A stretch of DNA of 64,000 nt from Nocardiopsis alborubida (GTDB lineage Bacteria; Actinomycetota; Actinomycetes; Streptosporangiales; Streptosporangiaceae): the NCBI RefSeq assembly GCF_012396365.1, contig NZ_JAAXPG010000020.1, forward strand, positions 97,544 to 161,543, written 5' to 3'. The notes under the pieces are model-generated. The model did not search any database, was not told where the DNA came from, and saw only the letters and a list, made by a program, of their open reading frames with translations. Numbering within the stretch: position 1 is the first letter of the stretch; each line of letters opens with the position of its first letter. Shown piece by piece: positions 44,856 to 52,976 of this stretch. The position numbers were made by a program, and so were the translations under genes.

Positions 44856-45209
44856 TCAGTGCGGCTGGATCGCGGGAGGGTCGGGCACCGTTCCGGCGTT
44901 GGCCTGGGCGTTCTCGGCCATCTCCAGGTTGCCGTTCGCGTAGTGCATCGTGGCCTCGCCCGCGCCTCCGGTGGCGCTCGCGCTCAGGGTGATCATCTCC
45001 CCGACGACGCCGAGGAAGTGCGTGCCGAACTCCCCGAGCGCGATGCTGATGGGGACGCTCGAAGCCGCGGAGTTCACCTCCTCCAAGCGCGTGCCGAGGT
45101 CGGTGTACTCACCGGACAGCCCGGTGGTGCCCTCCTCGTCACCGATGAGACCGGAGACGTTGCGCAGGACTCCGTTGACCTCGGACACCTGGATGTTCCA
45201 CGCGGACAT
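44856..45209 (-). CDS. DUF6507 family WXG-like helical protein
   Basis: ATG 45209 has GAAGGAG seven bases upstream and gives 117 residues (MSAWNIQVSEVNGVLRNVSG). The pattern fits DUF6507: an N-terminal W-[NED]-I, GTTGLSGEYTDLGTRLEEV, a conserved AASSVPISIALGEF, and a helix ending LEMAENAQANA. It is the size of a WXG100 partner and is probably an all-helical protein that pairs with, or is cosecreted with, the toxin encoded 130 bases downstream. It leads the minus-strand set that ends with DUF6177. Confidence 0.78.
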   Translation of the reverse strand: MSAWNIQVSEVNGVLRNVSGLIGDEEGTTGLSGEYTDLGTRLEEVNSAASSVPISIALGEFGTHFLGVVGEMITLSASATGGAGEATMHYANGNLEMAENAQANAGTVPDPPAIQPH

Positions 45210-45731
45210 GTGGGGGCTCCTTCTCCGTCGGGGGCGGTGGAGGGCGGTGGCGGACCGCATGTCTGGTGGCCGCGCACTCACCGAGAGTTCCACAGGGGTG
45301 AGACGTTTTCCCATCCTTTGCGTGGTTTCCGAAGGTCAGGTCGGTGTGGCATAGATATGCGCGTATGTGCAGGTGAAGACGAGGAATGACCAGGGAAGCA
45401 CGAGGAGGGGCGTGGAGCCCGAGTGGCGCACGTCACTGCCCAGGGTGCGTGGTGGAGGAGCTTCTCCCGGGAGTACGCCCAGGTCACGCACGTGCGCATC
45501 GGCGCTGGGGATATGGCCGGATGCGGTCATCGAGGTCCTGGACTCCGGGGTCCGAGCGCGGCATCGGTGTCCCAGGCCGCCTCATGGGACTGAGCGCACT
45601 TGCCGGTGTTCGTTCCAGATTGGTTCAGGGAAAAATTCTCCGAATTTGATGCTGGAAAGATGCATAGAAGTGAGTCGGACGGGCTACGGTGACTAGCGAA
45701 ATCCTTTGTGAGAGTCAGGGAGGTGGCGACC
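45210..45731. other. divergent intergenic region
   Basis: This 522-base gap lies between the DUF6507 set (minus) and the ATPase/RloB pair (plus). The right part (45600-45700) is AT-rich and is likely to carry the promoter of the defence pair; TTGGTT near 45620 is a possible -35, but no clear -10 follows. I see no gene. Confidence 0.5.
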
Positions 45732-47135
45732 GTGCTCCTGCGGTTCCGTGTGGCGAACTGGGCGTCCATCCGGGACGAACAGGAGTTGAGCCTGGTCGCT
45801 GCCGACGATCACGAGGACCTTGCGATGCGGGAGATTCCCGGAACCGGGCTGAAGGCGCTGCCCGTGGTCGGGGTCCTGGGCGCGAACGCCTCGGGAAAGT
45901 CCAACCTGATGACGGCGATGGCCTACGCGCGCGACGCCGTCCGGTATTCGCACAACCGGTGGCACCCCCGCGGTGGGACCGGCCGTGTTCCCTTCCTCCT
46001 CGACGAGGCCGCGGTGGCCAGGCGATCGGAGTTCGCCTTCGACTTCGTCCTTGACGGTGATCGCCACGAGTACGGCTTCGCGGTGGACGACGGCGCGGTG
46101 ACCTCGGAGTGGCTGTACAGCTGGCCGCGCGGCCGTATGCGGACACTCTTCGAACGTGAGGGCCAGGAGATCGAGCTCGGCCCCGGCCTGCGTCGGGGCT
46201 TCGGAAACCGGACCCGGATGGTCCAGGAGTCCGTCCGTCCCAACAGCCTCTTCGTGTCAGCGGGAGCGGCGGGCAACCACCCGTTGCTCACCAGCGTCTA
46301 CGACTGGGTCGACCGGATCACGATGGCCTTCGACACGAACGCTCCCGTACGCCTGGACCTGACGTTGCGCATGCTCACGGGGCCCGAACGGGACCTGTGC
46401 ACCCTCCTGCTCAGATACGCGGACCTGGGGATCACCGGTGTTCGTTCGGAGGAGAAGGAGATGCCCAAGGAGGCCACGGCGCACTTCGCGGCGGGTTTCC
46501 GGGTGCTCCACCCCGAAGGGCCCCCCACGGACCCGGAGGGCTGGCGCCAGTCACCCGAGATCGTCGTCGAGCACCGGACCCCCGGCGGCAGCGTGGAGCT
46601 GCCCTACGGCGCGGAGTCCCACGGTACGCACACCTGGCTGGAACTGGTCGGTGTGGTGGTCCGGGCGTTGGAACAGGGGCGTGTGCTCGTCGTCGACGAA
46701 CTGGACGCACGGCTGCACCCGAACCTGGCCGGACAGCTGGTGCGGCTCTTCTCCGAGCCGGAGACCAACCCCCGTGGCGCCCAGCTCGTGTTCAACACCC
46801 ACGACGTCACTCTGCTGAGCCGTCGTTCCTTCGGATACCTGACCCGGGACCAGACGTGGTTCACCGAGAAGGGGGCGGACGGAGCCACCGAACTGGTCGC
46901 GTTGCGCGAGTACAAGGTGCGCGATGACCGCGATGATGTGGTGAAGAAGTACCTTCTGGGCGCTTTTTCCGCTGTGCCGGTTTTCGATGGCGGCATAAGT
47001 GACGAACTCACCCGTCTTGTCGCCGAACGTGCGCTAACGTGCCGGTGTGGCGCCGAAGAAGAAGCGAAACACCTCTCTCAGCCCGAAGAAAACCGGGACG
47101 AAGAACCTCAAGCGCAGATATCTCATCTTCTGTGA
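45732..47135 (+). CDS. AAA_15-type ATPase of an RloB-linked defence pair
   Basis: GTG 45732 is preferred over GTG 45708 because GGGAGG lies eight bases before it; it gives 467 residues (MLLRFRVANWASIRDEQELS). This is an ABC/SMC-like ATPase of the AAA_15/OLD type: Walker A GANASGKS at 50-57, Walker B VLVVDELDARLHP near residue 320 and FNTHDVTLLS as the switch/H-loop. Such ATPases pair with RloB or other Toprim-like partners in abortive-infection systems such as AbiL. Here an RloB gene overlaps its 3' end by 89 bases. It probably senses phage or DNA structures and activates RloB; this is from family knowledge. Confidence 0.85.
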   Translation: MLLRFRVANWASIRDEQELSLVAADDHEDLAMREIPGTGLKALPVVGVLGANASGKSNLMTAMAYARDAVRYSHNRWHPRGGTGRVPFLLDEAAVARRSEFAFDFVLDGDRHEYGFAVDDGAVTSEWLYSWPRGRMRTLFEREGQEIELGPGLRRGFGNRTRMVQESVRPNSLFVSAGAAGNHPLLTSVYDWVDRITMAFDTNAPVRLDLTLRMLTGPERDLCTLLLRYADLGITGVRSEEKEMPKEATAHFAAGFRVLHPEGPPTDPEGWRQSPEIVVEHRTPGGSVELPYGAESHGTHTWLELVGVVVRALEQGRVLVVDELDARLHPNLAGQLVRLFSEPETNPRGAQLVFNTHDVTLLSRRSFGYLTRDQTWFTEKGADGATELVALREYKVRDDRDDVVKKYLLGAFSAVPVFDGGISDELTRLVAERALTCRCGAEEEAKHLSQPEENRDEEPQAQISHLL

Positions 47136-47688
47136 GGACACCTATGGCGGGACGACCTACTTCACGAAGATGAAGGAGAAGCAGCGCTTCTCGAACGTGT
47201 CGATCGACATTGGTGACAGACACGGAGAGCCGTACGGCCTGGTCCTGGCCGCGCAGAAGAGACAGGAGTTCGCGCACAGGCGGCGCGGGGACCAGGGCAC
47301 CGAGTACGACGAGGTGTGGTGTGTGATCGACGTCGAGGCACCCCGTCCCCATGATTCGCTGGACCGGGCGATGGGCCTGGCGCGGGACAGCGGGATCGAG
47401 ATCGCCTACGCCAATCCGTGCTTCGAGCTCTGGTTGTACCTGCACCAGAGGGAGCCCGCGGGATACCTGACCACGGAGCAGGCCATCGCGAAGATGGAGG
47501 GGCTGGGGTGCTGTTACAGCAGGCGCAAGGACTTCGATCCCGAGCACTTCCTCGGTCAGCCCCAGCAGGAGGCGATCAGACGCGCCGAACTGTTGGAGAA
47601 GCGGCACCAGGAGACCCTCCACCCGAGCAAGAAGAACCCCTGGACGAACGTCCACCGTTTGGTTCGCGGTCTTCTCGACCACGCGTGA
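47047..47688 (+). CDS. rloB: RloB-domain protein (AbiLii-like effector)
   Basis: GTG 47047 starts a 213-residue, lysine-rich-headed protein (MAPKKKRNTSLSPKKTGTKN). It matches RloB: a first strand RYLIFCEDTYGGTTYF with Glu30, followed by the DEVWCVIDVEAP block, and the later NPCFELWLYLH signature. The fold is Toprim-like, with acidic metal-binding residues, so a nuclease effector role is likely. The start lies 89 bases before the stop of the ATPase gene, an unusually long overlap that enforces coupled translation. Together the two genes form an AbiL-like defence pair. Confidence 0.88.
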   Translation: MAPKKKRNTSLSPKKTGTKNLKRRYLIFCEDTYGGTTYFTKMKEKQRFSNVSIDIGDRHGEPYGLVLAAQKRQEFAHRRRGDQGTEYDEVWCVIDVEAPRPHDSLDRAMGLARDSGIEIAYANPCFELWLYLHQREPAGYLTTEQAIAKMEGLGCCYSRRKDFDPEHFLGQPQQEAIRRAELLEKRHQETLHPSKKNPWTNVHRLVRGLLDHA

Positions 47689-47802
47689 GGACGCGGAGTG
47701 ATCAGAACTGACGCGCGTGGCACGGCGGCGCACCTTCCGGGCTTTGACTCCGGAGGAGCGCCGCGCGCACCTGCTCGCCATCGCTGAGGAGGAGACGCGG
47801 GG

Positions 47803-48102
47803 TCAGTGGACCCGGGTGACCTCGCGGGCGTCGGTGGAGACCAGGTAGTCCTCGGGGTCCAGGTCCATCGCCTCGCGCTTGGGGGAGTTCCAGTACTGGC
47901 GGTTGCTCTCATTGAAGGACTCGGGGCCGTCGTAGGAGATCTCCCAGATGAAGTGGTGGCTCTCCCGGTCGATCCAGGCGCCGCCGAGGGAGAAGCCGAA
48001 CTCCAGACGCAGGGGAACGATCTCCTCCCTCCAACGCCGGACCCACTCGTCGAGCAGACCCTCTCGGACGGTGTAGGTGCGTACCTGGGTGGTGACGGCC
48101 AT
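47803..48102 (-). CDS. NIPSNAP family protein
   Basis: The 99-residue product (MAVTTQVRTYTVREGLLDEWV) fits the NIPSNAP ferredoxin-like fold: an N-terminal strand QVRTYTVREG, a helix ending EEIVPLRLEFG, then FSLGGAWIDRESHHFIWEISYDGPESF and a final helix and strand. NIPSNAP proteins are small dimeric alpha+beta barrels, often of unknown function; some act in polyketide or vesicle-related pathways. It is divergent from the SWIM gene and unlinked to the defence pair. Confidence 0.88.
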   Translation of the reverse strand: MAVTTQVRTYTVREGLLDEWVRRWREEIVPLRLEFGFSLGGAWIDRESHHFIWEISYDGPESFNESNRQYWNSPKREAMDLDPEDYLVSTDAREVTRVH

Positions 48103-48226
48103 GCTGTCGCCTCTCCGAAGTGGTGGACGCGGGATCGATCAGCGCCGGTCCCGCGGGTTCCCGCGCACGTACCCGCTGGTCATGCCCGTGTGAGGTCGTG
48201 GTCCCAGCCCGGGCCGGAGGGATGGC

Positions 48227-48742
48227 ATGTACCGGCTTCGGTGGGACCGGATCCTGGAGGACCTGGCACAGGACCCCGACGCCACCACTGACCTGCTCGC
48301 CGACGAACTTCCCGGGGATGCCGAGGAGGTGTTCGCCCGCCACGGGGTGCGGCTCTTCCCCGACTCCGCCGACGACCTCGACGTCCACTGCACCTGCCCG
48401 GACCGGGGGCATCCCTGCAAACACGGCGCCGCGGTCCTGTACACGTGGGCTTCGGCGCTCGACGACGCCCCGCTGCTGCTCTTCGCGTGGCTGGGAAGGG
48501 CCGAGGACGAGGTGATCGCCGCCCTGGACGCCTCGAGAAGCAGGAGCGGGCCGGGCGGAGAACTGGGAGTGGAGGTGGCGCCGTTGGTCGATCACGTCGC
48601 CGACTTCTGGGCCGTGGGCGAGCCCGTGCGGCTGGCCCCGCCCCGTTCCTTCGACCCGCTCGCGCACTGGGAGGATTCCACCCCGGGCGTCGCCTCCCGG
48701 CTGGCGCCCATGTACGAGCGGATCGGCCGTATGACGGATTGA
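48227..48742 (+). CDS. SWIM zinc-finger protein
   Basis: The 171-residue product (MYRLRWDRILEDLAQDPD) contains a SWIM motif CTCPDRGHPCKH, with C55, C57, C64 and H66 as zinc ligands, and the typical downstream helix GAAVLYTWASALDDAPLLLFAWLGR. SWIM domains bind DNA or protein. The usual actinobacterial family member is longer or sits beside a SNF2 helicase; none is present here. The C-terminal half is acidic and unassigned. It lies between NIPSNAP and the minus-strand membrane operon and appears monocistronic. Confidence 0.85.
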   Translation: MYRLRWDRILEDLAQDPDATTDLLADELPGDAEEVFARHGVRLFPDSADDLDVHCTCPDRGHPCKHGAAVLYTWASALDDAPLLLFAWLGRAEDEVIAALDASRSRSGPGGELGVEVAPLVDHVADFWAVGEPVRLAPPRSFDPLAHWEDSTPGVASRLAPMYERIGRMTD

Positions 48743-48816
48743 TCGTGCCGCTCCTGAGGCGGCCGGGCGTGCCCTCGCGCGGGGCGGCAAGCGGAGCCCT
48801 GGAGAGGCCGTCCCGG

Positions 48817-49647
48817 TCAGGGACAGTCGTAGTCGGCCACGCAGAACGAGTCCGCGGCCCTCGCGTAGAGCTTCTCGGTGGGACCCCAGTCGTCCTGCGG
48901 TCCGGCGGCCGACACCATGTAGACCTTGCCGTCTCCGCCGAGGAAGGTGCGTGCGTACACATCCCGGGGGCCGAGTTCTGGGTGTTCGTAGAGGTAGTTG
49001 AGGTGGTAGGCGTAGTCGATCTCCATGTTCAGGGATTCCCTGCCCAGGTACCGCCGTGACCTCTCGTGGACGGAGTACCCGGGCCTGTCCTGGTGGTCGG
49101 CTTCCAAGGCTTGCATGGCCTTCTCGGGAGAGTCGTGTGCGCCCCCGAAATCGGTGATCCGGATGAGGCGGTTCCGGCTACCTTGGTAATAGAAGATGTC
49201 CTCCGACAGTCCCTCGTCATCGCGCTGCCACCCCTCGGGGAGGTAGAAAGCGAATCCCCTGGCGTCCTCGTGGAGCTCGTACCCCTCCGGTACCGGGTCC
49301 TCTGCTGCCGGGTCTTCTTCTGCCGGGCTCGCCTCGTCGTCGCAGTGCTCACCGCCCAACCCGTCTGCGCACCCGTCCTCATCCGGGGTTTCGGGCGGGG
49401 TTTCGGGCGGCTCCGTGGCACCGGTCCCACCCGCGAGGGGAGAGCCGTTCCCGTCGGGAGCGTTCGTATCGGGGGCGTTCGCGTAGACACCGGCCGCCAA
49501 CACGACGAGCACGACGAGCAGTGACACCAGCACCAGGGCCGATATGTTCACCTGCTTCGCTCTTCCGCCTCCAGCAGACCCCGGGCGCGTTCTTTCGACC
49601 CAGCATTGCTGGTCGGGGTCCCAACGCATATCCGTGGAATCGGACAT
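48817..49647 (-). CDS. single-pass membrane protein with extracellular PsbP-like domain
   Basis: The 276-residue product has a short cytoplasmic start (MSDSTDMRWDPDQQCWVERT), one membrane helix (about 34-55), and a Pro/Glu/Asp-rich linker (60-120). An extracellular alpha/beta domain follows (ARGFAFYLPEGWQRDDEGL to the end) that looks like the PsbP/LpqN-type domain seen in actinobacterial surface proteins. Two Cys near each end (CADGLGGEHC and CVADYDC) may form disulphides. It is the third gene of a minus-strand operon with a ten-base gap from the gene above. It is probably the outward-facing part of that system. Confidence 0.7.
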   Translation of the reverse strand: MSDSTDMRWDPDQQCWVERTRPGSAGGGRAKQVNISALVLVSLLVVLVVLAAGVYANAPDTNAPDGNGSPLAGGTGATEPPETPPETPDEDGCADGLGGEHCDDEASPAEEDPAAEDPVPEGYELHEDARGFAFYLPEGWQRDDEGLSEDIFYYQGSRNRLIRITDFGGAHDSPEKAMQALEADHQDRPGYSVHERSRRYLGRESLNMEIDYAYHLNYLYEHPELGPRDVYARTFLGGDGKVYMVSAAGPQDDWGPTEKLYARAADSFCVADYDCP

Positions 49648-49656
49648 GGCTCCTCC

Positions 49657-50199
49657 TCAACCGGTGAGTTGCCGCACCGTCTCGGCCAGAGCGGTCGCCG
49701 AGGACAGTGCGCCCAGTGCGGTGTTCGCCTGCTCCAACCGCTCCCACAACCTGCGCAGCCGGCCTGGGGCTGCGGTACCGGTCTGTGTGATCTCCTCCTC
49801 CGCCTCGACCAGTTCCGCCTCCACCTCGGCGACCCCCTCCGCGCCGGCGAACAGGGGAAGCTGTTGGCGCAGCAGGAGGACCTGTTCCAGCAGCTCCCGG
49901 TAGCGCTCGTCCAGAACGGCGTCGGAGGAGGCCTCGAAGCGCGCGGTGCCGTGGTCCCCGGTGGCGATCGCCACCTCCCGGGCGTCGCCGCCGATGGTGA
50001 CGGAACCGGGGGCGCGGTTCCTGGTTGTCCTCCTCGGGGGTGTGACCGGGCCGCTCCGGCGGGTTTCCTCCCTGGGGCCGGCAGCCGCCGGGGCGGACGC
50101 CTCGGCGGAGCCGCCCGTGCCGGTGGAGACCGCTCCGCCGTGCAGCGAGCCGTCGATGGACACCGAGCCCGCGGCCGGTGTGGTGTCGTCGTGGGCCAT
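49657..50199 (-). CDS. soluble protein with repeated glycine-rich motif and coiled coil
   Basis: The 180-residue product (MAHDDTTPAAGSVSIDGSLH) has two copies of a short motif: VSIDGSLHGGAVSTG (13-27) and VTIGGDAREVAIATG (67-81), separated by a Pro/Arg-rich linker. The second half is helical and acidic (YRELLEQVLLLRQQLPLF, EVEAELVEAEEEI) and probably coiled. A similar motif ends the membrane protein encoded four bases upstream. I do not know the family. The motif's alternation of V/I and G/T suggests a short beta-arch or amyloid-like contact between the two proteins; this is inference. Confidence 0.7.
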   Translation of the reverse strand: MAHDDTTPAAGSVSIDGSLHGGAVSTGTGGSAEASAPAAAGPREETRRSGPVTPPRRTTRNRAPGSVTIGGDAREVAIATGDHGTARFEASSDAVLDERYRELLEQVLLLRQQLPLFAGAEGVAEVEAELVEAEEEITQTGTAAPGRLRRLWERLEQANTALGALSSATALAETVRQLTG

Positions 50200-50203
50200 G
50201 GTG

Positions 50204-52030
50204 TTACCTCTTGTCCTCTTCTTTTGCCGTGGCTGTCGGATCGGTGCCGGTGACGGCCTGCGCGCTGGCCCCGGTGGCGATCGATCCGGTCATGGAACCG
50301 CCGATGAACACGCCTCCGCGGCTGATGTTCACGACCTGCTGTTGGAACTCCTCGGTCTTGTAGCCGGCTTCGGCCAGGGCCTGGTGTGCCCCGGAGGTGA
50401 TGCGGTCCTGGATGGTCTTGACGTACCGCTTGACGTCCATCTCCTGGAGCATCGACCGTGTGCCGCGTGAGCCCAACTCGCGGACGCTGAGCTGAGGCGC
50501 CCTCTGGGCCCTCCCACCCGCGGGCCCGCGCCATTCGAACCACCACGACCTGAGGGTGCCCGTCCCGCGGGCCAGGACGGTCATCGTCATCGCGGGCGCG
50601 GCCACCAGGGCCGACATCCGGAAGCGGGTCGACCGCTCGGTGAGGGTGTCCACCTCGTGGAAGGCGCTCCGCAGCGGTGGCAGGACGTAGGGCAGAACTT
50701 CGAGGATGAGGAGATCGCCCTGGGTGTGCACCCGCACGAAGACGGTGGTGACGACCTCCTCTCCCCAACCGCCCACCCGGATCCGAAGGAAGTGCCGCCG
50801 CTGCTCCGCGCCTTCACCGGTGGCTTCTTCGAGGTGTCTACGGATGTTGCCGTCCCCGTAGGGAAGCTTGGCGCGTCGCGCATCAGTGGGGAGGGCGGCG
50901 GGGAGGAGGACGCACTCCTGTAGCTCCATGTCCTTGAGCCGGTCCCTGCTGGTCCGGGAGGAGACTTCGGCGAGTTTCGCCAACCGCGGGGTGATGAGGT
51001 CGAGGACGCGGCGGCCGTCCAGGGGCTTGGCGCTGTCCGGGGTGTCGGGGCGGCGTTCGAGTTCCAGTGCCAACGACCAGGGGCGGTAGGGGTCGCCGGC
51101 GCCGAGGAAGGGATCGTCCTCGTTGTAGAGGATGAGGCGGGAGAACTGCTCCCTGTCGATCGCGGCCATGGTGCCCGCGCGCTGTTTCGTGAACAGGGAA
51201 GGGGCGACCTCCGGGGATGTGCCGGTGAAGGAATGGCGGGTCAGTTCCGTCCACAGGACCCTGGAGAGGTCGAGTTGGTGCCACACACCGATCGCGAGGA
51301 GGAGCGCCGGCGGGGAGAGGAGGGCCAGAGCCACGGGAACGTGGCCTGCTCCAAGGAACGAATACGCGAACAGGATCCACAGCACCGTCAGTGCCAGGTT
51401 GAGGAGGGCCAGGACCAGGGCGCGGAAGCGACGGCCCCGGCTGACCGGACCGGTGGTGCGTCGGCCGCTCGCCGTCAGGAATGGTGCACTCCGGCCCAGA
51501 AGCTTCTGGCGGCGTCGGGAGAACAGACCGACGAAGGCGAACAGGGCCAAGGAGATGAGTGCGGCCGTTCCCATCGCCCTCGCGGTCGAGTTCTCCTGGT
51601 CCGTCAACTCGGGCGGGTCCGTCGCATCGAACAGGATCAGGAAGTCGGGCGGGTTGATCAACGAGAACAGGGCCACCAGGCTCTCGATCCTCAGGCTTCC
51701 AGCCACCAGGCCCCAAACCACCAGGACTATCACGATCGCCAGGACCAGGCTCGCGGCCTTCATGTCCATGCTCCTGGCCCGCAGGCAGTGCCGGAGCACG
51801 GTCGCGACGTCGTAGCCCAGGGACGGGGGGACCGTGCGTTCGGGGTGTTCGATGAGTTCGGTGATGGCGGTTTCGCGGAACTCGGGGTCGAGGTAGGCCC
51901 CTGCGCACAGAAGGCGGGTGGCCTTGCTGTGGGTGTAGGAGGCGGTGGGCGGCAGGGGCGACGTGGATGGCACGGGCGGTGTGGGCGACGTGCTTCCCAT
52001 GGTGCTGTCGGGGAGATTCGGTCGGGCCAC
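50204..52030 (-). CDS. multi-helix membrane protein with C-terminal glycine-rich motif
   Basis: GTG 52030 has GGAG seven bases upstream and gives 608 residues. After a Pro/Ser-rich start, four membrane helices are visible (about 92-112, 150-170, 205-225 and 228-250). A large cytoplasmic region with alpha/beta character follows (RLILYNEDDPFLG, HFLRIRVGGWGEEVVTTVFVRVHTQGD). The extreme C-terminus carries GVFIGGSMTGSIATGASAQ, like the two motifs of the next gene's product. I do not recognise the family. It heads a three-gene operon; an AT-rich tract upstream (52090-52190) probably contains the promoter. A membrane signalling role is suggested by layout only. Confidence 0.72.
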   Translation of the reverse strand: MARPNLPDSTMGSTSPTPPVPSTSPLPPTASYTHSKATRLLCAGAYLDPEFRETAITELIEHPERTVPPSLGYDVATVLRHCLRARSMDMKAASLVLAIVIVLVVWGLVAGSLRIESLVALFSLINPPDFLILFDATDPPELTDQENSTARAMGTAALISLALFAFVGLFSRRRQKLLGRSAPFLTASGRRTTGPVSRGRRFRALVLALLNLALTVLWILFAYSFLGAGHVPVALALLSPPALLLAIGVWHQLDLSRVLWTELTRHSFTGTSPEVAPSLFTKQRAGTMAAIDREQFSRLILYNEDDPFLGAGDPYRPWSLALELERRPDTPDSAKPLDGRRVLDLITPRLAKLAEVSSRTSRDRLKDMELQECVLLPAALPTDARRAKLPYGDGNIRRHLEEATGEGAEQRRHFLRIRVGGWGEEVVTTVFVRVHTQGDLLILEVLPYVLPPLRSAFHEVDTLTERSTRFRMSALVAAPAMTMTVLARGTGTLRSWWFEWRGPAGGRAQRAPQLSVRELGSRGTRSMLQEMDVKRYVKTIQDRITSGAHQALAEAGYKTEEFQQQVVNISRGGVFIGGSMTGSIATGASAQAVTGTDPTATAKEEDKR

Positions 52031-52193
52031 GCGTCGCTCCAGGGGGTTGCCAGGGACGGAGGGGAAGTCGACTCCAGGTCTTGGGAGCGAGTGGTGCTCA
52101 GCATATGTGAATTTCTCTGGTCATTGGAGAGCGAATTCGAGATGGAGGGAGGGGCAGGCCATCTGGCCGGAGTAACTATAAAAACATCAGTAT

Positions 52194-52976
52194 TCATGTG
52201 GTAAGGGGGCAAGGTGTGGTTCTGGCGTAATTCTGTAACCTTGTGGGGTCTTGGGGGAACAGTCGCCTTTGGTGTCCTGGGGAAAAATCCTTGGGAATCC
52301 TCGAATCTCCTCGGAAGTCAGAGACGCGGAGATTCCTCGCGCGGACCAGGCGGATTCGGTGTCCTGACCCTCGCCCCTGGCGCGGGGGAACCGCCGTGGT
52401 AATGATGCCTGACACGCTCTTCAGGTCGGAGTTGCGCACAAGAACGAAGCCGTGGCCGTAGATGTGCGGAATCTGGTTCAAGAGCAGGTCGTCCTGCTCG
52501 ACGACGGGGACGCTTGCCTTCACCTGGTCCACGGACGTGGGTTCGAAACCGCCCAGCCTCATCTTGCCGATGGACTCCCAGCTCACCACTCCATGGCGGA
52601 GACCGTCATCGGCGATGACCGCCAACTGGGAGAAGTTGCGGGAGATCATGGTGGTGACCGCCTTGCGGACCGTGTCCTGGGGCCTGACTGAGACAACCTT
52701 CCGGTTCGCGGCCTCCAGACCCCCGCCCCGGAGCGTGGACGACGTGGACTCGAAGGGTTCCTCGACCTCGTTCTCTCGTAGCGGAGTGGACGTGGCTTCC
52801 TCGTTGGTGGGTTCCTCCCCGGCCCGGACGATGTCGATGGTGTTGTCGATCCATCCTTCGGTGAACGAGGGCTGTGTGGTCAGTCCCTTCTCCTCCAGGT
52901 CGCTTTGAATCGCCGCCTCGGAGGAAGGGGTACGTCGCGCCACGTTCCAGTAGGACGGGAACTTGCGGATCGTCAT
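52194..52976 (-). CDS. CBS-domain partner of EVE-like reader, atypical C-terminus
   Basis: ATG 52976 overlaps the reader-gene stop as ATGA and gives 260 residues. The N-terminus (IRKFPSYWNVARRTPSSEA and FTEGWIDNTIDIV) matches proteins that normally accompany Mrr-type readers. A tandem CBS module follows (KVVSVRPQDTVRKAVTTM, GHGFVLVRNSDLKSVSGIITTA). After GIITTA the usual conserved ending (DL..QF and a helix) is absent. Instead about 55 basic, low-complexity residues (RLVRARNLRVSDFRGD) run to the stop. A frameshift or deletion near 52400 is likely. CBS pairs bind adenine nucleotides, so the intact form may gate the reader. Confidence 0.75.
   Translation of the reverse strand: MTIRKFPSYWNVARRTPSSEAAIQSDLEEKGLTTQPSFTEGWIDNTIDIVRAGEEPTNEEATSTPLRENEVEEPFESTSSTLRGGGLEAANRKVVSVRPQDTVRKAVTTMISRNFSQLAVIADDGLRHGVVSWESIGKMRLGGFEPTSVDQVKASVPVVEQDDLLLNQIPHIYGHGFVLVRNSDLKSVSGIITTAVPPRQGRGSGHRIRLVRARNLRVSDFRGDSRIPKDFSPGHQRRLFPQDPTRLQNYARTTPCPLTT

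Noticed and set aside
47717..47848. Small plus-strand frame (GTG start, 43 residues, containing RALTPEERRAHLLAIAEEE)
   Set aside because: It looks mildly protein-like but has no ribosome site and its last third lies antisense to the NIPSNAP gene; a remnant is possible but not supportable.
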